Shown here: piece after piece, positions 36,964 through 46,102 of the stretch | Numbering within the stretch: the stretch's first letter is position 1 | How the letters are laid out: every line of letters starts with the position of its first letter | NCBI GenBank assembly: GCA_003169975.1 | Contig: PNAA01000017.1 | Location: 103,823 to 167,822 of the forward strand | Source of the DNA: Spartobacteria bacterium | GTDB lineage: Bacteria; Verrucomicrobiota; Verrucomicrobiia; Chthoniobacterales; UBA10450 | Direction of reading: 5' to 3' | Length of the DNA: 64,000 nucleotides | Notes under the pieces: model-generated | Told to the model about the DNA's origin: nothing | What the model saw: only the letters and a program-made list of their open reading frames with translations | The model's database searches: none | Position numbers and translations under genes: made by a program

Positions 36964-37127
36964 GGGTAGCGCACGCGTCTCGCGTGCTGGTTGCGGCGTT
37001 CCGCCGCAACGAACTTTGTCAGCCGACTCTTTTCGAAATGAACGTCGCCGAAAGGCAGTCGTAAGCGGAATGGAAAGTTCGTCGCGGTGAGACACCGCGA
37101 CCAGCACGCGAGACGCGTGCGCTACCC
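36964..37127. repeat. Long inverted-repeat element, family E (copy 2)
   Basis: The left arm GGGTAGCGCACGCGTCTCGC pairs with the right arm GCGAGACGCGTGCGCTACCC. GTTGCGGCG/CGCCGCAAC is an inner hairpin. The same arms occur at 7511-7655. It sits inside the sdh gene cluster. Confidence 0.9.
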
Positions 37128-37145
37128 AGGCAAGATAACCTGCGT

Positions 37146-38957
37146 TCATTTCATCTCCTCGATGATACGTTTCAGCTCTTCCCGCATTTCCGGAATCGTT
37201 TCGCGCCGAATCTGCATCCCGCCGTCTTCGCCTTTCCAGACAATCGTGTTCACTTTCCCAAACTCCGCGCTTTTCTCAGGGTAATCCTCGCGAAATTGCG
37301 CGCCGCGGCTTTCCTTCCGTTCGAGGGCGGCGCGCGTGATGGCTTCGGAAACCGTGAGCAGATTCTTCAGGTCGAGCGCGGTGTGCCAGCCTGGATTGAA
37401 GTCGCGATGACCGGTCACGCCGACCTCCTTGGTTCGTTCCCACAACACTTTCAAATGCTCGAGGGCGGATTGCATTTCACTTTCTTCGCGCACAATCCCG
37501 ACATTGTGCTGCATCATTTCCTGCAAATCCCGTTGCACGGTATAGGGATTGTCCTTGTCGCCGTTGGCGAAGGGCTGGAGCGCCTCGTCCGCCAGCTTTT
37601 TCACGACCGCCTCGTCGACCCCGCCTAACGATTGCTCCCGGGCGAATTTCGCGGCGAACTCGCCGGCCCGCTTGCCGAAGACCAAAAGATCGGAGAGCGA
37701 ATTGCCGCCCAGCCGGTTCGCGCCATTGATCCCGGCGGCGCATTCGCCGGCCGCGAACAGCCCCGGCACACTGGACATCTGCGTGTCGGCATCAACCCGC
37801 ACGCCGCCCATGATGTAGTGCGTGGTCGGGCCGACCTCCATCGGCTCGCGCGTGATGTCCACGTCGCCCAGTTGTTTGAACTGATGATACATGCTCGGCA
37901 GCTTGCGTTTGATGTGTTCCTCCGCTTTGGGCAGCCGTTTCTTGATCCAGGAAATGTCGAGATAGACCCCGCCATGCGGCGTCCCGCGCCCTTCCTTGAT
38001 CTCACGCACAATGCAGCGGGCTACGTGATCGCGGGTGAGCAATTCCGGCGGTCGGCGCGCCTCTTTGTCGCCTTGCGTGTAACGCCAGCCTTCTTCTTCG
38101 TTGTCGGCCGTCTGCGCTTTGTAGTTCTCCGGAATGAAGTCGAACATGAAACGTTGGCCATCGTTGTTGGTCAAAATTCCGCCTTCCCCGCGCACCCCTT
38201 CGGTCACGAGCATCCCGCGCACACTCGGCGGCCAGACCATCCCGGTGGGATGAAACTGGAGGTACTCCATGTCGATGAGCTCCGCGCCCGCGTGATAGGC
38301 GAGGGCGTGGCCATCACCGGTGCAGTCCCAGCTGTTGCTCGTGATTTTGTAAGCCTTGCCGATCCCTCCGGTGGCCAGAATGATGGCCTTCGCTCGAAAA
38401 ATCCGGAACCGGCCGCGCTCGCGGTCGTAGGCAAATGCCCCGCTCACGCGCGCTCCATCCTTCAGCAGGGCGAGGACACAAACCTCCATGTGTACGTCGA
38501 TCCCCTGATGAATCCCGTGGTCTTGCAACGTGCGGATCATCTCCAGGCCAGTGCGATCCCCAACGTGCGCGAGGCGCGGATATTTATGGCCGCCGAAATT
38601 TCTTTGCAGGATCCGGCCGTCCTTGGTGCGATCGAAAACGGCGCCCCAGGCCTCGAGCTCGCGCACCCGCTCGGGCGCCTCCCGGGCATGCAGCTCCGCC
38701 ATTCGCCAATTGTTCACGTACTGACCGCCGCGCATCGTGTCGGCGAAATGCACCTTCCAATTATCGCGGTCGTCCACGTTGGCGAGCGCCGCCGCAATCC
38801 CGCCTTCGGCCATGACGGTGTGCGCTTTCCCGAGGAGACATTTCGAAACCATGCCGACCGAAACGCCCGCGGCGGAAGCCTCGATCGCCGCGCGCAAACC
38901 GGCGCCGCCCGTGCCGATAATCAGAACGTCGTGCGTGAAAGTTTCGTAGTCAGGCAT
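37146..38957 (-). CDS. sdhA: Succinate dehydrogenase / fumarate reductase flavoprotein subunit
   Basis: A 603-residue FAD subunit that oxidises succinate to fumarate. The dinucleotide fold is LIIGTGGAGLRAAIEA. The covalent FAD histidine lies in LGKAHTVMAEGGIAAAL. YLQFHPTGMVWPPSVRGMLVTE and REIKEGRGTPHGGVYLD are substrate-domain blocks, and RLGGNSLSDLLVFG closes the FAD domain. The start at the ATG at 38957 (MPDYETFTHD) gives the family length; the frame upstream is antisense to the membrane subunit gene. The membrane-subunit stop lies 11 bases before this start. Confidence 0.95.
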   Translation of the reverse strand: MPDYETFTHDVLIIGTGGAGLRAAIEASAAGVSVGMVSKCLLGKAHTVMAEGGIAAALANVDDRDNWKVHFADTMRGGQYVNNWRMAELHAREAPERVRELEAWGAVFDRTKDGRILQRNFGGHKYPRLAHVGDRTGLEMIRTLQDHGIHQGIDVHMEVCVLALLKDGARVSGAFAYDRERGRFRIFRAKAIILATGGIGKAYKITSNSWDCTGDGHALAYHAGAELIDMEYLQFHPTGMVWPPSVRGMLVTEGVRGEGGILTNNDGQRFMFDFIPENYKAQTADNEEEGWRYTQGDKEARRPPELLTRDHVARCIVREIKEGRGTPHGGVYLDISWIKKRLPKAEEHIKRKLPSMYHQFKQLGDVDITREPMEVGPTTHYIMGGVRVDADTQMSSVPGLFAAGECAAGINGANRLGGNSLSDLLVFGKRAGEFAAKFAREQSLGGVDEAVVKKLADEALQPFANGDKDNPYTVQRDLQEMMQHNVGIVREESEMQSALEHLKVLWERTKEVGVTGHRDFNPGWHTALDLKNLLTVSEAITRAALERKESRGAQFREDYPEKSAEFGKVNTIVWKGEDGGMQIRRETIPEMREELKRIIEEMK

Positions 38958-38968
38958 GCGACGCAGGG

Positions 38969-39772
38969 CTAAAAAAATCGCAGATCGTGCCAGGCGCCCA
39001 AGGCGCACAGCCGCACATAGACATCGGAGAACGCGACCCAGAACAAACTCATCCAGGCCCAGAGCATGTGCCGGCGATTCAAACAACTGACGCAGGCATA
39101 ACCGCGGTAGCAGGCGGGTGATTTCGAAAACTGATCCAGAAACCCGCCGATGAGATGACGCAGGGAGTGGCAACCAAAAGTGTAACCTCCCAGTAGAACA
39201 ACATTCACTGCCAGCACGAGCGTGCCCACCCCCATCCCAAAGGAGGTCCGGCCGGTCGCGGGATCGACGAACCACAACGCTTTCCAGACATCGTGCGCGA
39301 GCACGAGGATAAAAAGGAGCGCGAGGTAGAGAAAATAACGATGCATGTTCTGCATGATGAGCGGGAACGAGCGCTCACCGAGATAAGTGCTGCGCGGCTC
39401 GCCGACGGTGCAGGCGGGCGGGTCCGCCCAGAAAGCCTTGTAGTAGGCGCCGCGATAATAATAACAGGTGAGACGAAAACCGCCCGGCGCCCAGAGCACG
39501 AGGAGCGAGGGAGAAAAGATGAGCCAGGCGGGCCACCAAACCGGTTTCGCGCCAAACCAGCTGTGCGGCGACGGCCCGAAAATCTCCGGCGAATAAAACG
39601 GGGAAAGATACGGCCCGAAATAATAATTCCGGCCCTGCAGCGCCGCCCAGGTCGAGTAAACCACGAACGCCCCCAGCCCCAGAAAGACGACGAGCGGCTG
39701 CGCCCACCAGACATCGGCCCGCATCGTCTGGCCAAACGAGCGGCGGGACAGGGTGCTTTCGGCGGACATCAT
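38969..39772 (-). CDS. sdhC: Succinate dehydrogenase membrane anchor (cytochrome b type)
   Basis: A 267-residue membrane protein with about five hydrophobic helices, for example PLVVFLGLGAFVVYSTWAAL, LIFSPSLLVLWAPGGFRLTCYY, YFLYLALLFILVLAHDVWKAL, GVGTLVLAVNVVLLGGYTFG and MSLFWVAFSDVYVRLCALG. HRYFLYLAL and FGCHSLRHLIGG hold candidate haem-ligand histidines. It sits directly upstream of sdhA in the order expected for an SdhCAB operon. A single long anchor without a separate SdhD is known in several phyla. The start at 39772 or 39769 is uncertain by one codon. Confidence 0.87.
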   Translation of the reverse strand: MMSAESTLSRRSFGQTMRADVWWAQPLVVFLGLGAFVVYSTWAALQGRNYYFGPYLSPFYSPEIFGPSPHSWFGAKPVWWPAWLIFSPSLLVLWAPGGFRLTCYYYRGAYYKAFWADPPACTVGEPRSTYLGERSFPLIMQNMHRYFLYLALLFILVLAHDVWKALWFVDPATGRTSFGMGVGTLVLAVNVVLLGGYTFGCHSLRHLIGGFLDQFSKSPACYRGYACVSCLNRRHMLWAWMSLFWVAFSDVYVRLCALGAWHDLRFF

Positions 39773-39858
39773 CTCGAAAAGTTTCTCACTCGCCCGTTCT
39801 GATAGCGAGCGTCCATTCGCTTGACAAGAAAATCGCGAAAAACTTTGCGCCGCTTACC

Positions 39859-41439
39859 CTAGTCTCCCGTCAGGCGCGCTTCGGCGAGGTCGAGATCGCG
39901 CTGGATGTGGCGTAACGCTTCGTCGTTGATCTGCTGCGAGTTGCGGAGCGCGATGATGGTCTGGCGTTCAACCTGCAGGGCGCCGTGCTGCAAACGCTGG
40001 TAGACTGGCGTCGCAACGACTCCGCCCGGATTTCCGCTTTCCTCGCAACAGGCGTTGAGCTGCGCGATGCGATCGCAATACTCGGCGCGCACCCGGGCCA
40101 TCACATCCTCCGGGAGATGTTCCTCGAGCGCCTTTTGCTCGATGAAATCGACCGCGGCCTCATTCGCCTCGAGCCGCGCCTGGCGTTCTTCACTGTCGAT
40201 CACGCCATCGTCTTTCACTCCGAGTTTCCGAATAAGAAGCGGAAGCGTCAGGCCCTGGAAGACGAGCGTCGTGAGGATGACGCAAAAGGTGAGGAACAAA
40301 ATGTAGCTGCGACCAGGGAAAGGCCGGCCGTCGGCGAGCACGAGCGGGAGCGCAAACGCGGCCGCGAGCGAGACGACGCCACGCATTCCCGCCCAGGCGA
40401 TGAGCACGCTGTGCCGCCACGGCGGCACCGGATCGCGCGTCCGCATTTTTCGGCTGAGCCAGCGCGGCAGGTAAGTGGCCGGAAAGACCCAGGCGATTCG
40501 CACCAGGACGACCGTGGCGCTGATGAGGAGCGCGTAAGTCGTTAGGCGTGACCACGGTTCATGGCTTAGGGCGCGCAGGATGCCGGGCAATTGCAGCCCG
40601 ATCATGATGAAAATGAAACCGTTGAGGAGAAAGGCGATCATCTCCCAGAAAGCCTGCGCCTGCAGGCGCGTGCGCGCGGGCAGCGCGGTCGAATGCCAGC
40701 CGAGATAGACTCCCGCCGCGACGGTCGAGAGGACCCCGGAGACATGCAGGCGCTCGGCCAGAAGATAGGCGGCGAACGGAGTGAGCAGCGAGATGGTGAC
40801 CTGCACCGGCGGATCGTCGAGTTGCCGCTGCACCGACCGCATGACCAGGCCGACGAGTAAACCGAGCGCGACTCCGCCCGCGCCGACCAGGACAAAACGC
40901 AGGCTCGCTCCGCCTAACGAAAAGCGACCGGTCACCATCGCGGCCACGGCGAATTGGTAGGCGACGAGCGCGGTCGCGTCGTTGACCAGGCTCTCGCCCC
41001 CGAGCACCGCCTGGATCCGGGCGGGAACGCCCAGCCGCTTCAGGATCGCTTCGGCCGCGACGGCATCGGGCGGCGAAACGATCGCACCCAGAGCGAAAGC
41101 CGCCGCCCAGGGCAAACCGGCGATGAAGGAATGCGCGACCCACGCCACCACCGTGGTGGTCATGAGAACGAGACCGATGGCGAGAAAGAGGATCGGGCGC
41201 AGGTTGCGCCGGAAATCACGCCACGAGGTGAAAAGTGCCGCGGGATAAAGCAGCGGCGGCAGAAAGAAAAACAGGACGAGGTTCGGATCGAGGCGAATGA
41301 CCGAAAGAAAGGGAACGAAGCTCAGCGCCAGCCCGCCGAGCACGAGAAGCACCGGATAAGGGATCGCCCATTTGTGGGCGAGGATGACGAGCCCTGCCAC
41401 CAACACGAGCAAGAGGACGACGGGTTCGGCGTGATGCAT
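39859..41439 (-). CDS. Na+/H+ antiporter, CPA1 family
   Basis: A 526-residue inner-membrane antiporter. About twelve TM helices are followed by a cytoplasmic helical tail of about 120 residues. LGAIVSPPDAVAAEAILKRL and GESLVNDATALVAYQFAV are the ion-binding region motifs, with the ND pair in GESLVNDATAL as in NhaP/NHE-type exchangers. It exports Na+ (or K+) for protons. It is preceded on the same strand by an HxlR regulator with a short gap, so both may form one unit. Two exact GCCTAACGA motifs occur here. Confidence 0.9.
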   Translation of the reverse strand: MHHAEPVVLLLVLVAGLVILAHKWAIPYPVLLVLGGLALSFVPFLSVIRLDPNLVLFFFLPPLLYPAALFTSWRDFRRNLRPILFLAIGLVLMTTTVVAWVAHSFIAGLPWAAAFALGAIVSPPDAVAAEAILKRLGVPARIQAVLGGESLVNDATALVAYQFAVAAMVTGRFSLGGASLRFVLVGAGGVALGLLVGLVMRSVQRQLDDPPVQVTISLLTPFAAYLLAERLHVSGVLSTVAAGVYLGWHSTALPARTRLQAQAFWEMIAFLLNGFIFIMIGLQLPGILRALSHEPWSRLTTYALLISATVVLVRIAWVFPATYLPRWLSRKMRTRDPVPPWRHSVLIAWAGMRGVVSLAAAFALPLVLADGRPFPGRSYILFLTFCVILTTLVFQGLTLPLLIRKLGVKDDGVIDSEERQARLEANEAAVDFIEQKALEEHLPEDVMARVRAEYCDRIAQLNACCEESGNPGGVVATPVYQRLQHGALQVERQTIIALRNSQQINDEALRHIQRDLDLAEARLTGD

Positions 41440-41460
41440 GGCACGGGCCCAATCGGCGGC

Positions 41461-41850
41461 TTAACTGCGCAGATTCGCGCCGTTGGCAGCCACCGACCGG
41501 GCACGGTTTGCTTCCAACTGCGGCAAATGTTTCTCCGCCCAATGGCAAATCGCGTTCAGCGGCTCGATCAAGGTCCGCCCGAGCGGGGTGAGCGCGTACT
41601 CGACCTTCGGCGGGACGACCGGATGCACTTTGCGCAGGACGAGGCCGTCGCGCTCCAGACTGCGCAAGGTCTGGGTGAGCATCTTTTGCGAAATCCCGCC
41701 GATCTCGCGTTGCAGCTCGGCATAACGGCGTGTCCCGGTCGCGAGCACGTGAATGATGAGCGCAGTCCACTTGTCGGCGATTCGACTAAGGACGACGCGG
41801 GAGAGACACTGCGCGTTCATGACGGACGGTCCTTTGGCTCGAATTGGCAT
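41461..41850 (-). CDS. HxlR-family transcriptional regulator
   Basis: A 129-residue winged-helix protein: VVLSRIADKWTALIIHVLA, YAELQREIGGISQKMLTQTLRSLERDGLVLR (recognition helix and wing) and VEYALTPLGRTLIEPL. The cysteine preceding the first helix (QCLSRVV) is the residue that senses aldehydes or redox signals in some HxlR proteins. Its gene lies upstream of the antiporter on the same strand. An inverted repeat at 41981-41998 in the divergent region could be its operator. Confidence 0.85.
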   Translation of the reverse strand: MPIRAKGPSVMNAQCLSRVVLSRIADKWTALIIHVLATGTRRYAELQREIGGISQKMLTQTLRSLERDGLVLRKVHPVVPPKVEYALTPLGRTLIEPLNAICHWAEKHLPQLEANRARSVAANGANLRS

Positions 41851-41980
41851 GGTTTTTTCCTAATGGAATTCAGCGGCACGTGCAACGGGAGAGTGACAAA
41901 CCAACAGATGGGTATTGGCCAAAAAAGAATGTTCATTTTGTTGAATTCGCGAAGACGCGCCGCACTTTTCTCTTGGAATA

Positions 41981-41998
41981 AATGACAAAGTGGTCATT
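41981..41998. promoter_or_regulatory. Candidate operator, perfect inverted repeat
   Basis: AATGAC-AAAGTG-GTCATT is a perfect inverted repeat with a 6-base spacer. It lies in the 268-bp AT-richer divergent region between the HxlR regulator and purD. Position and symmetry fit a dimeric regulator; binding by the HxlR protein is a guess. Confidence 0.45.
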
Positions 41999-42118
41999 CT
42001 GATATTCGACGCGTTCCCCGGAGACCCGAAAATCAGCAGCCCCCGCTTCCGATTTATGAAGAGTCGCCCTTGTGGACGCCAGTAATATGGGCCGACCGCA
42101 AGAAGAACGACGCACGCG

Positions 42119-43429
42119 ATGAAGTTGTTGATCGTCGGAGGTGGCGGCCGTGAGCACGCGCTCGCGTGGAAGCTGCGACAATCCTCCCAAGTCGAGGCGA
42201 TTTTCTGCGCGCCGGGCAATGCCGGGACGGCCGAGCTCGGCGAGAATATCCCGCTCTTGCCTAACGACTCCCGCGGGCTCGTCCGGTTTGCGAAAGAAAA
42301 CCAGATTGGGCTGACAGTCGTCGGCCCGGATGATCCGCTCGCCGCGGGCCTGGTGGATGAATTCCAAAAGAAGAGCCTGCGCATCTTCGGGCCCGCCAAG
42401 GCCGCCGCGCGGCTGGAGGGTTCGAAGGTTTTTGCAAAACAGCTGATGCGCTGTGCCGGCGTGCCGACGCCGATGGCCGGGGTTTTCGACGATAGCAGGA
42501 AGGCGTGCCGGTTTGCCGGGAAACTGCATTACCCGGTGGTGATCAAGGCCGACGGTCTCGCTGCCGGCAAGGGTGTGGTGATCGCGCCCGACGCCGCCAG
42601 CGCGGTGGAAGCCATCTCCGACATGATCGACCGGCGGCGCTTCGGCGAGGCGGGCGCGCGCGTCCTGATCGAGGAATTTCTCGAAGGCTGGGAGTGTTCG
42701 CTCCACGTTTTGGTCGCGGGCGAGAAGTATCAATTGCTCGGCACGGCCTGCGATCACAAGCGGCTGCAGGACGGAAACCGCGGCCCGAATACCGGCGGGA
42801 TGGGCGCCTACAGTCCGGCGCTTGCCTGCGATGCCGATCTGGAAAAACAATTTCACGAGAAAATCATGCGCCCGCTCCTCCACGGTTTGCGGGAGGAAGA
42901 AATCCATTTTTCCGGGCTGCTCTTCCCTGGCCTCATGATCAGCAACGGGATCGCGCGCGTGCTGGAATTCAACTGCCGTTTCGGCGATCCCGAGACACAA
43001 GTGATCCTGCCACGGCTCAAAGGCGACCTGCTTCCGCTGCTGGAAGCGACCATCGATGGGCGGATGGACGAGTTGAAAATCGAACTGGACGAACGTCTGG
43101 CGGTCACGGTGGTGATGGCGTCGGCCGGCTATCCGGGCCAGATCGAAGTGGGGAAGAAAATCTCCGGCCTCGACGCCTGCGCGCAGATGAAGAACGTGCA
43201 CATTTTCCATGCCGGGACACGCCGGGAGAACGGCGACGTTTTCAGCAGCGGCGGCCGAGTCCTGGCCGTGACCGCGCTCGGCAACACGATAGCGACAGCG
43301 CGCGACCTGGCTTACGAGGCCGTCGGGAAAATCGATTTTGAAGGCTGCCACTATCGTCGTGACATTGCTCTTGCCGCGGTTGCGGCTAACGTCGAGGCGA
43401 CCGATGCCGCGTCTCGTCCTCAGCGTTAG
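42119..43429 (+). CDS. purD: Phosphoribosylamine-glycine ligase
   Basis: A 436-residue ATP-grasp enzyme of purine biosynthesis that joins glycine to phosphoribosylamine. Landmarks are LIVGGGGREHALAWKL (N-domain start), FAKQLMRCAGVPTP, VIKADGLAAGKGVVIA (ATP-binding loop), RNGPNTGGMGAYSP-like GPNTGGMGAYSP, and LEFNCRFGDPETQVILPRL. The ATG at 42119 fits. The end overlaps the start of the downstream peptidase-like gene. One nonamer (42259) lies within, and another begins at the last base of its TAG. Confidence 0.95.
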   Translation: MKLLIVGGGGREHALAWKLRQSSQVEAIFCAPGNAGTAELGENIPLLPNDSRGLVRFAKENQIGLTVVGPDDPLAAGLVDEFQKKSLRIFGPAKAAARLEGSKVFAKQLMRCAGVPTPMAGVFDDSRKACRFAGKLHYPVVIKADGLAAGKGVVIAPDAASAVEAISDMIDRRRFGEAGARVLIEEFLEGWECSLHVLVAGEKYQLLGTACDHKRLQDGNRGPNTGGMGAYSPALACDADLEKQFHEKIMRPLLHGLREEEIHFSGLLFPGLMISNGIARVLEFNCRFGDPETQVILPRLKGDLLPLLEATIDGRMDELKIELDERLAVTVVMASAGYPGQIEVGKKISGLDACAQMKNVHIFHAGTRRENGDVFSSGGRVLAVTALGNTIATARDLAYEAVGKIDFEGCHYRRDIALAAVAANVEATDAASRPQR

Positions 43430-44492
43430 CCTAACGATTTTCCTTGCGGCCGCGGCGCTCGGCGAAGCCCAGGTTCCGCCCTCCGCCTCGGCCGCTTCTC
43501 CCCCCACTGCTTCCCCCGCGCTCATCGATACCCTCGACGCGGCGGATCTCGAGCGAGCCACCCCGCTCATCAAAAGCAACTACATCAATCCCGCGGCGCT
43601 GAGCGAGACGGAGCTGCATCGAGCCACCCTCGCCGGTCTGATCAGCCGTCTTGGTCGCGGGGTGATGCTGTTGCCGGCCCGCGGTGCCGCCGCCATCTCG
43701 CCGCCAACGCCATTTTATCGCGAGATCATTGATGACCACATTGGCTATTTGCGCCCGGGAAATGTGAACCGCGCACAGCTCCTGGAATTGGACACAACGC
43801 TCCGCGGCCTGACCGGCAAAAAAGTGGACACGATCATTCTCGACCTGCGCGGATGTAGCGAGACCAGCGACTACGGAACTGCGGCCGAGTTCGCGATGCG
43901 TTTTGTCCCGAAAGGCAAGCTTCTTTTCACCCTGCGCGGACCGGACGGCAAACAGGTGCGCGCTTTTGCTTCCAATCAGGATCCGATTTACAGCGGTTTC
44001 ATCGTCCTGCTCGTCGATGGGGAAACGGTCGGCGCAACGGAAGTGCTGGCCGCCGTAGTCCGCTTCTACAACAAGGCCATCGTCATCGGCGAGACCACCG
44101 CCGGACGCGCGGTCGACTACTCCGATTTGCCTCTGCCGAGCGGAAAAATTCTTCGCGTCGCGGTGGCCGAAGCGATCCTGCCGGATCGACAGCCGCGGTT
44201 TCCCATCGGCGTGCAACCGGACCTGCCGGTAGCGCTGCCGGTGGCGCAGAAGCAACAGATTTTTCAACAGAGCCTAACGAAAGGAATGGCCCCCTTCGTT
44301 TTTGAAGCCGACCGGCCGCATCTCAACGAAGCCGCCCTTCTTGCGGGCACCAATCCGGAGATCGAAGCCGCGCAGCAACGCCGCGCCCGGGGCGGGGACC
44401 GACCCGCCCTGCATGATGCGGTCCTGCAAGGCGCGGTCGACCTGGTGACCTCGATCGGAGTTTTCGAGAAGCAGCCGGGCCGCCTGCCCTAA
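43404..44492 (+). CDS. S41 peptidase-like exported protein, probably inactive
   Basis: A 362-residue protein starting at the ATG at 43404, with signal peptide LVLSVSLTIFLAAAALGEAQ. The fold resembles the C-terminal processing peptidases: HIGYLRPGNVN, KVDTIILDLRGCSETSDYG, IVLLVDGETVGATEVLAA and AIVIGETTAGRAVDY. In active CtpA-type enzymes the nucleophile lies in a GSASASE-like stretch and the lysine in a GKG-like stretch. Here these read ETVGATE and AGRAV, so both catalytic residues appear replaced. No PDZ domain is obvious. The stop TAA is part of a CCTAACGA motif. Confidence 0.7.
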   Translation: MPRLVLSVSLTIFLAAAALGEAQVPPSASAASPPTASPALIDTLDAADLERATPLIKSNYINPAALSETELHRATLAGLISRLGRGVMLLPARGAAAISPPTPFYREIIDDHIGYLRPGNVNRAQLLELDTTLRGLTGKKVDTIILDLRGCSETSDYGTAAEFAMRFVPKGKLLFTLRGPDGKQVRAFASNQDPIYSGFIVLLVDGETVGATEVLAAVVRFYNKAIVIGETTAGRAVDYSDLPLPSGKILRVAVAEAILPDRQPRFPIGVQPDLPVALPVAQKQQIFQQSLTKGMAPFVFEADRPHLNEAALLAGTNPEIEAAQQRRARGGDRPALHDAVLQGAVDLVTSIGVFEKQPGRLP

Positions 44493-44504
44493 CGACGACG
44501 TTCC

Positions 44505-45209
44505 GTGCATCCGCTCGAAGAACGTATCCAATATCAATTTCGCAATCCGCACCTGCTCACTGAGGCCCTCACTCATCCCAGCGCCGCCCATGAAAAAACG
44601 AGCAGACGTTTCGACAATCAACGCCTCGAATTCCTCGGCGATGCGGTCTTGCAGCTTGTCATCACCGAGCACCTCTTTGCGCGCTACAGTGAGGCGGGGG
44701 AAGGTCGCCTAACGACACGGCGGTCGCGCCTCGTCTCGCGCGAATCGCTCAAGGCGCACGCCGCGCGGCTCGATCTCGGGCGACACTTGCTGATGGGTCG
44801 CGGTGAAGAAGCGAGCGGGGGCCGGCAGCGCGATTCGACCCTCGGCGACGCCTTCGAAGCGCTCCTCGGCGCGATTTATCTCGATAGCGATCTCGAGACC
44901 ATCCGCCGTTTCATCCTCGAGGAAATGCGCGACGATCTCGAAGGTCTGGAAGAGGAGCCGCTGGAGGTGAACCCGAAGGGGCAGCTCCAGGAACTGCTGC
45001 AGGCCATCTCGCCGCGCAGCCCGGTTTACGAACTGCTCGCGCAACACGGCCGTGAGCATGAAAAGACTTTTTCCGTCCGCGTCGTCTGGGAAAATCGAGT
45101 GCTCGGCGAAGGGAGCGGCCGGAGCAAAAAGCTGGCGGAAACCGCCGCGGCCCTCGCCGCGTTAAAGGAACAGCTTTGGGCCAAACCTGACGATCCAAAC
45201 GCAACCTAA
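44505..45209 (+). CDS. rnc: Ribonuclease III
   Basis: A 234-residue double-stranded-RNA endonuclease that processes rRNA and structured mRNA. The catalytic signature is NQRLEFLGDAVLQ, and the second acidic cluster is LGDAFEALLGAIYLD. The C-terminal dsRNA-binding domain runs from NPKGQLQELLQ to GRSKKLAETAAALAAL. The start is a GTG (44505), 13 bases after the previous stop. The stop TAA lies in a CCTAACGA motif. Confidence 0.95.
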   Translation: MHPLEERIQYQFRNPHLLTEALTHPSAAHEKTSRRFDNQRLEFLGDAVLQLVITEHLFARYSEAGEGRLTTRRSRLVSRESLKAHAARLDLGRHLLMGRGEEASGGRQRDSTLGDAFEALLGAIYLDSDLETIRRFILEEMRDDLEGLEEEPLEVNPKGQLQELLQAISPRSPVYELLAQHGREHEKTFSVRVVWENRVLGEGSGRSKKLAETAAALAALKEQLWAKPDDPNAT

Positions 45210-45218
45210 CGATTAGTC

Positions 45219-45280
45219 GTAGCCTGGGGCGGTGACCCTCGCCACGCCATCCCCCGCCGGGGTCAACGCCCCCGGCTACA
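45219..45280. repeat. Palindromic element, family H
   Basis: GTAGCCTGGGGCGGTGACCC at the left pairs imperfectly with GGGGTCAACGCCCCCGGCTAC at the right. It sits between the convergent rnc and thiD genes, and the thiD frame ends inside its right arm (HGCSRGR-stop). Confidence 0.75.
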
Positions 45281-46102
45281 ACCATGATTGAGCGCGTGGA
45301 TCTCGCCCGATGAATTCGTCCACGAAAAATATTCGCGGATCGCGCGACTGACGAACTCCTTGGCCCGCGCAATCGCTTCCTCCAGCGAATCGCCCAACGC
45401 CAGACGAGCGGCGATCGCGGCTGAATAGGTGCACCCGGTTCCATGGGTCGAAACGCCGGCCACAAAGGGCGCCGAGAACTCCGCGACGGCCGTCCCTGCA
45501 AAGAGCAAATCGGTTGCCTGCGCACCGTCCAGATGACCGCCCTTGAGCAAAAATCGCGTCCCGAATATCCGCGTCAGCTCCTCCCCGGCCGCGCGCATCT
45601 CAGCGAGATTGCCCACCGGCCAACCGGTCAGGGCAGCCGCTTCCGCCATGTTCGGCGTGACCAGCGTCGCGCGCGGAAAAAGCCGCGAACGATAGCACTC
45701 GATCGCTGCCGGCTGCAGCAACGCGTCACCACTGGTCGCAATCATCACCGGATCGACAATGAGCGGAATCTCCTGCGCCGACCGTTCGAGCACGCTCGCG
45801 ACGGTCTCGACGATCTCCGGCGAGAAGAGCAGCCCGGTCTTGATCGCCCCGATCGGAAAATGAGCCAGGAGCAGCTCGATTTGATCGCGCACATTCTGGG
45901 CGTCGACCGCGTCGATCCGCGAAACTTTTCCCGGGACTTCAGCGACCACGCAGGTTACGGCGGTCACGCCGAAAACGCCCAGCGCGCCGAACGTTTTCAG
46001 GTCGGCCTGCAAACCTGCCCCGGCGCTGCAATCCGACCCCGCGATGGTGAGGGCGACCACTGTAGCGGCGGCCTGTGACCGCCGATCTGCCTGCTTCGCC
46101 AT
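45263..46102 (-). CDS. thiD: Hydroxymethylpyrimidine/phosphomethylpyrimidine kinase
   Basis: A 279-residue ribokinase-fold enzyme that phosphorylates HMP and HMP-P in thiamine synthesis. ALTIAGSDCSAGAGLQADLK is the N-terminal substrate motif, GAIKTGLLFSPEIVETV, VDPVMIATSGDALLQ and FLLKGGHLDG follow, and VSTHGTGCTYSAAIAARLALG is the catalytic loop. Codons before VVALTIAGSD and the last codons are read from palindromes at 46061-46134 and 45219-45280. The native start may be a GTG near the first of these rather than the ATG at 46102. Confidence 0.92.
   Translation of the reverse strand: MAKQADRRSQAAATVVALTIAGSDCSAGAGLQADLKTFGALGVFGVTAVTCVVAEVPGKVSRIDAVDAQNVRDQIELLLAHFPIGAIKTGLLFSPEIVETVASVLERSAQEIPLIVDPVMIATSGDALLQPAAIECYRSRLFPRATLVTPNMAEAAALTGWPVGNLAEMRAAGEELTRIFGTRFLLKGGHLDGAQATDLLFAGTAVAEFSAPFVAGVSTHGTGCTYSAAIAARLALGDSLEEAIARAKEFVSRAIREYFSWTNSSGEIHALNHGCSRGR

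Noticed and set aside
41933..43579. Long reverse frame (548 codons) opposite purD
   Set aside because: It is antisense to all purD motifs and has no recognisable domain.
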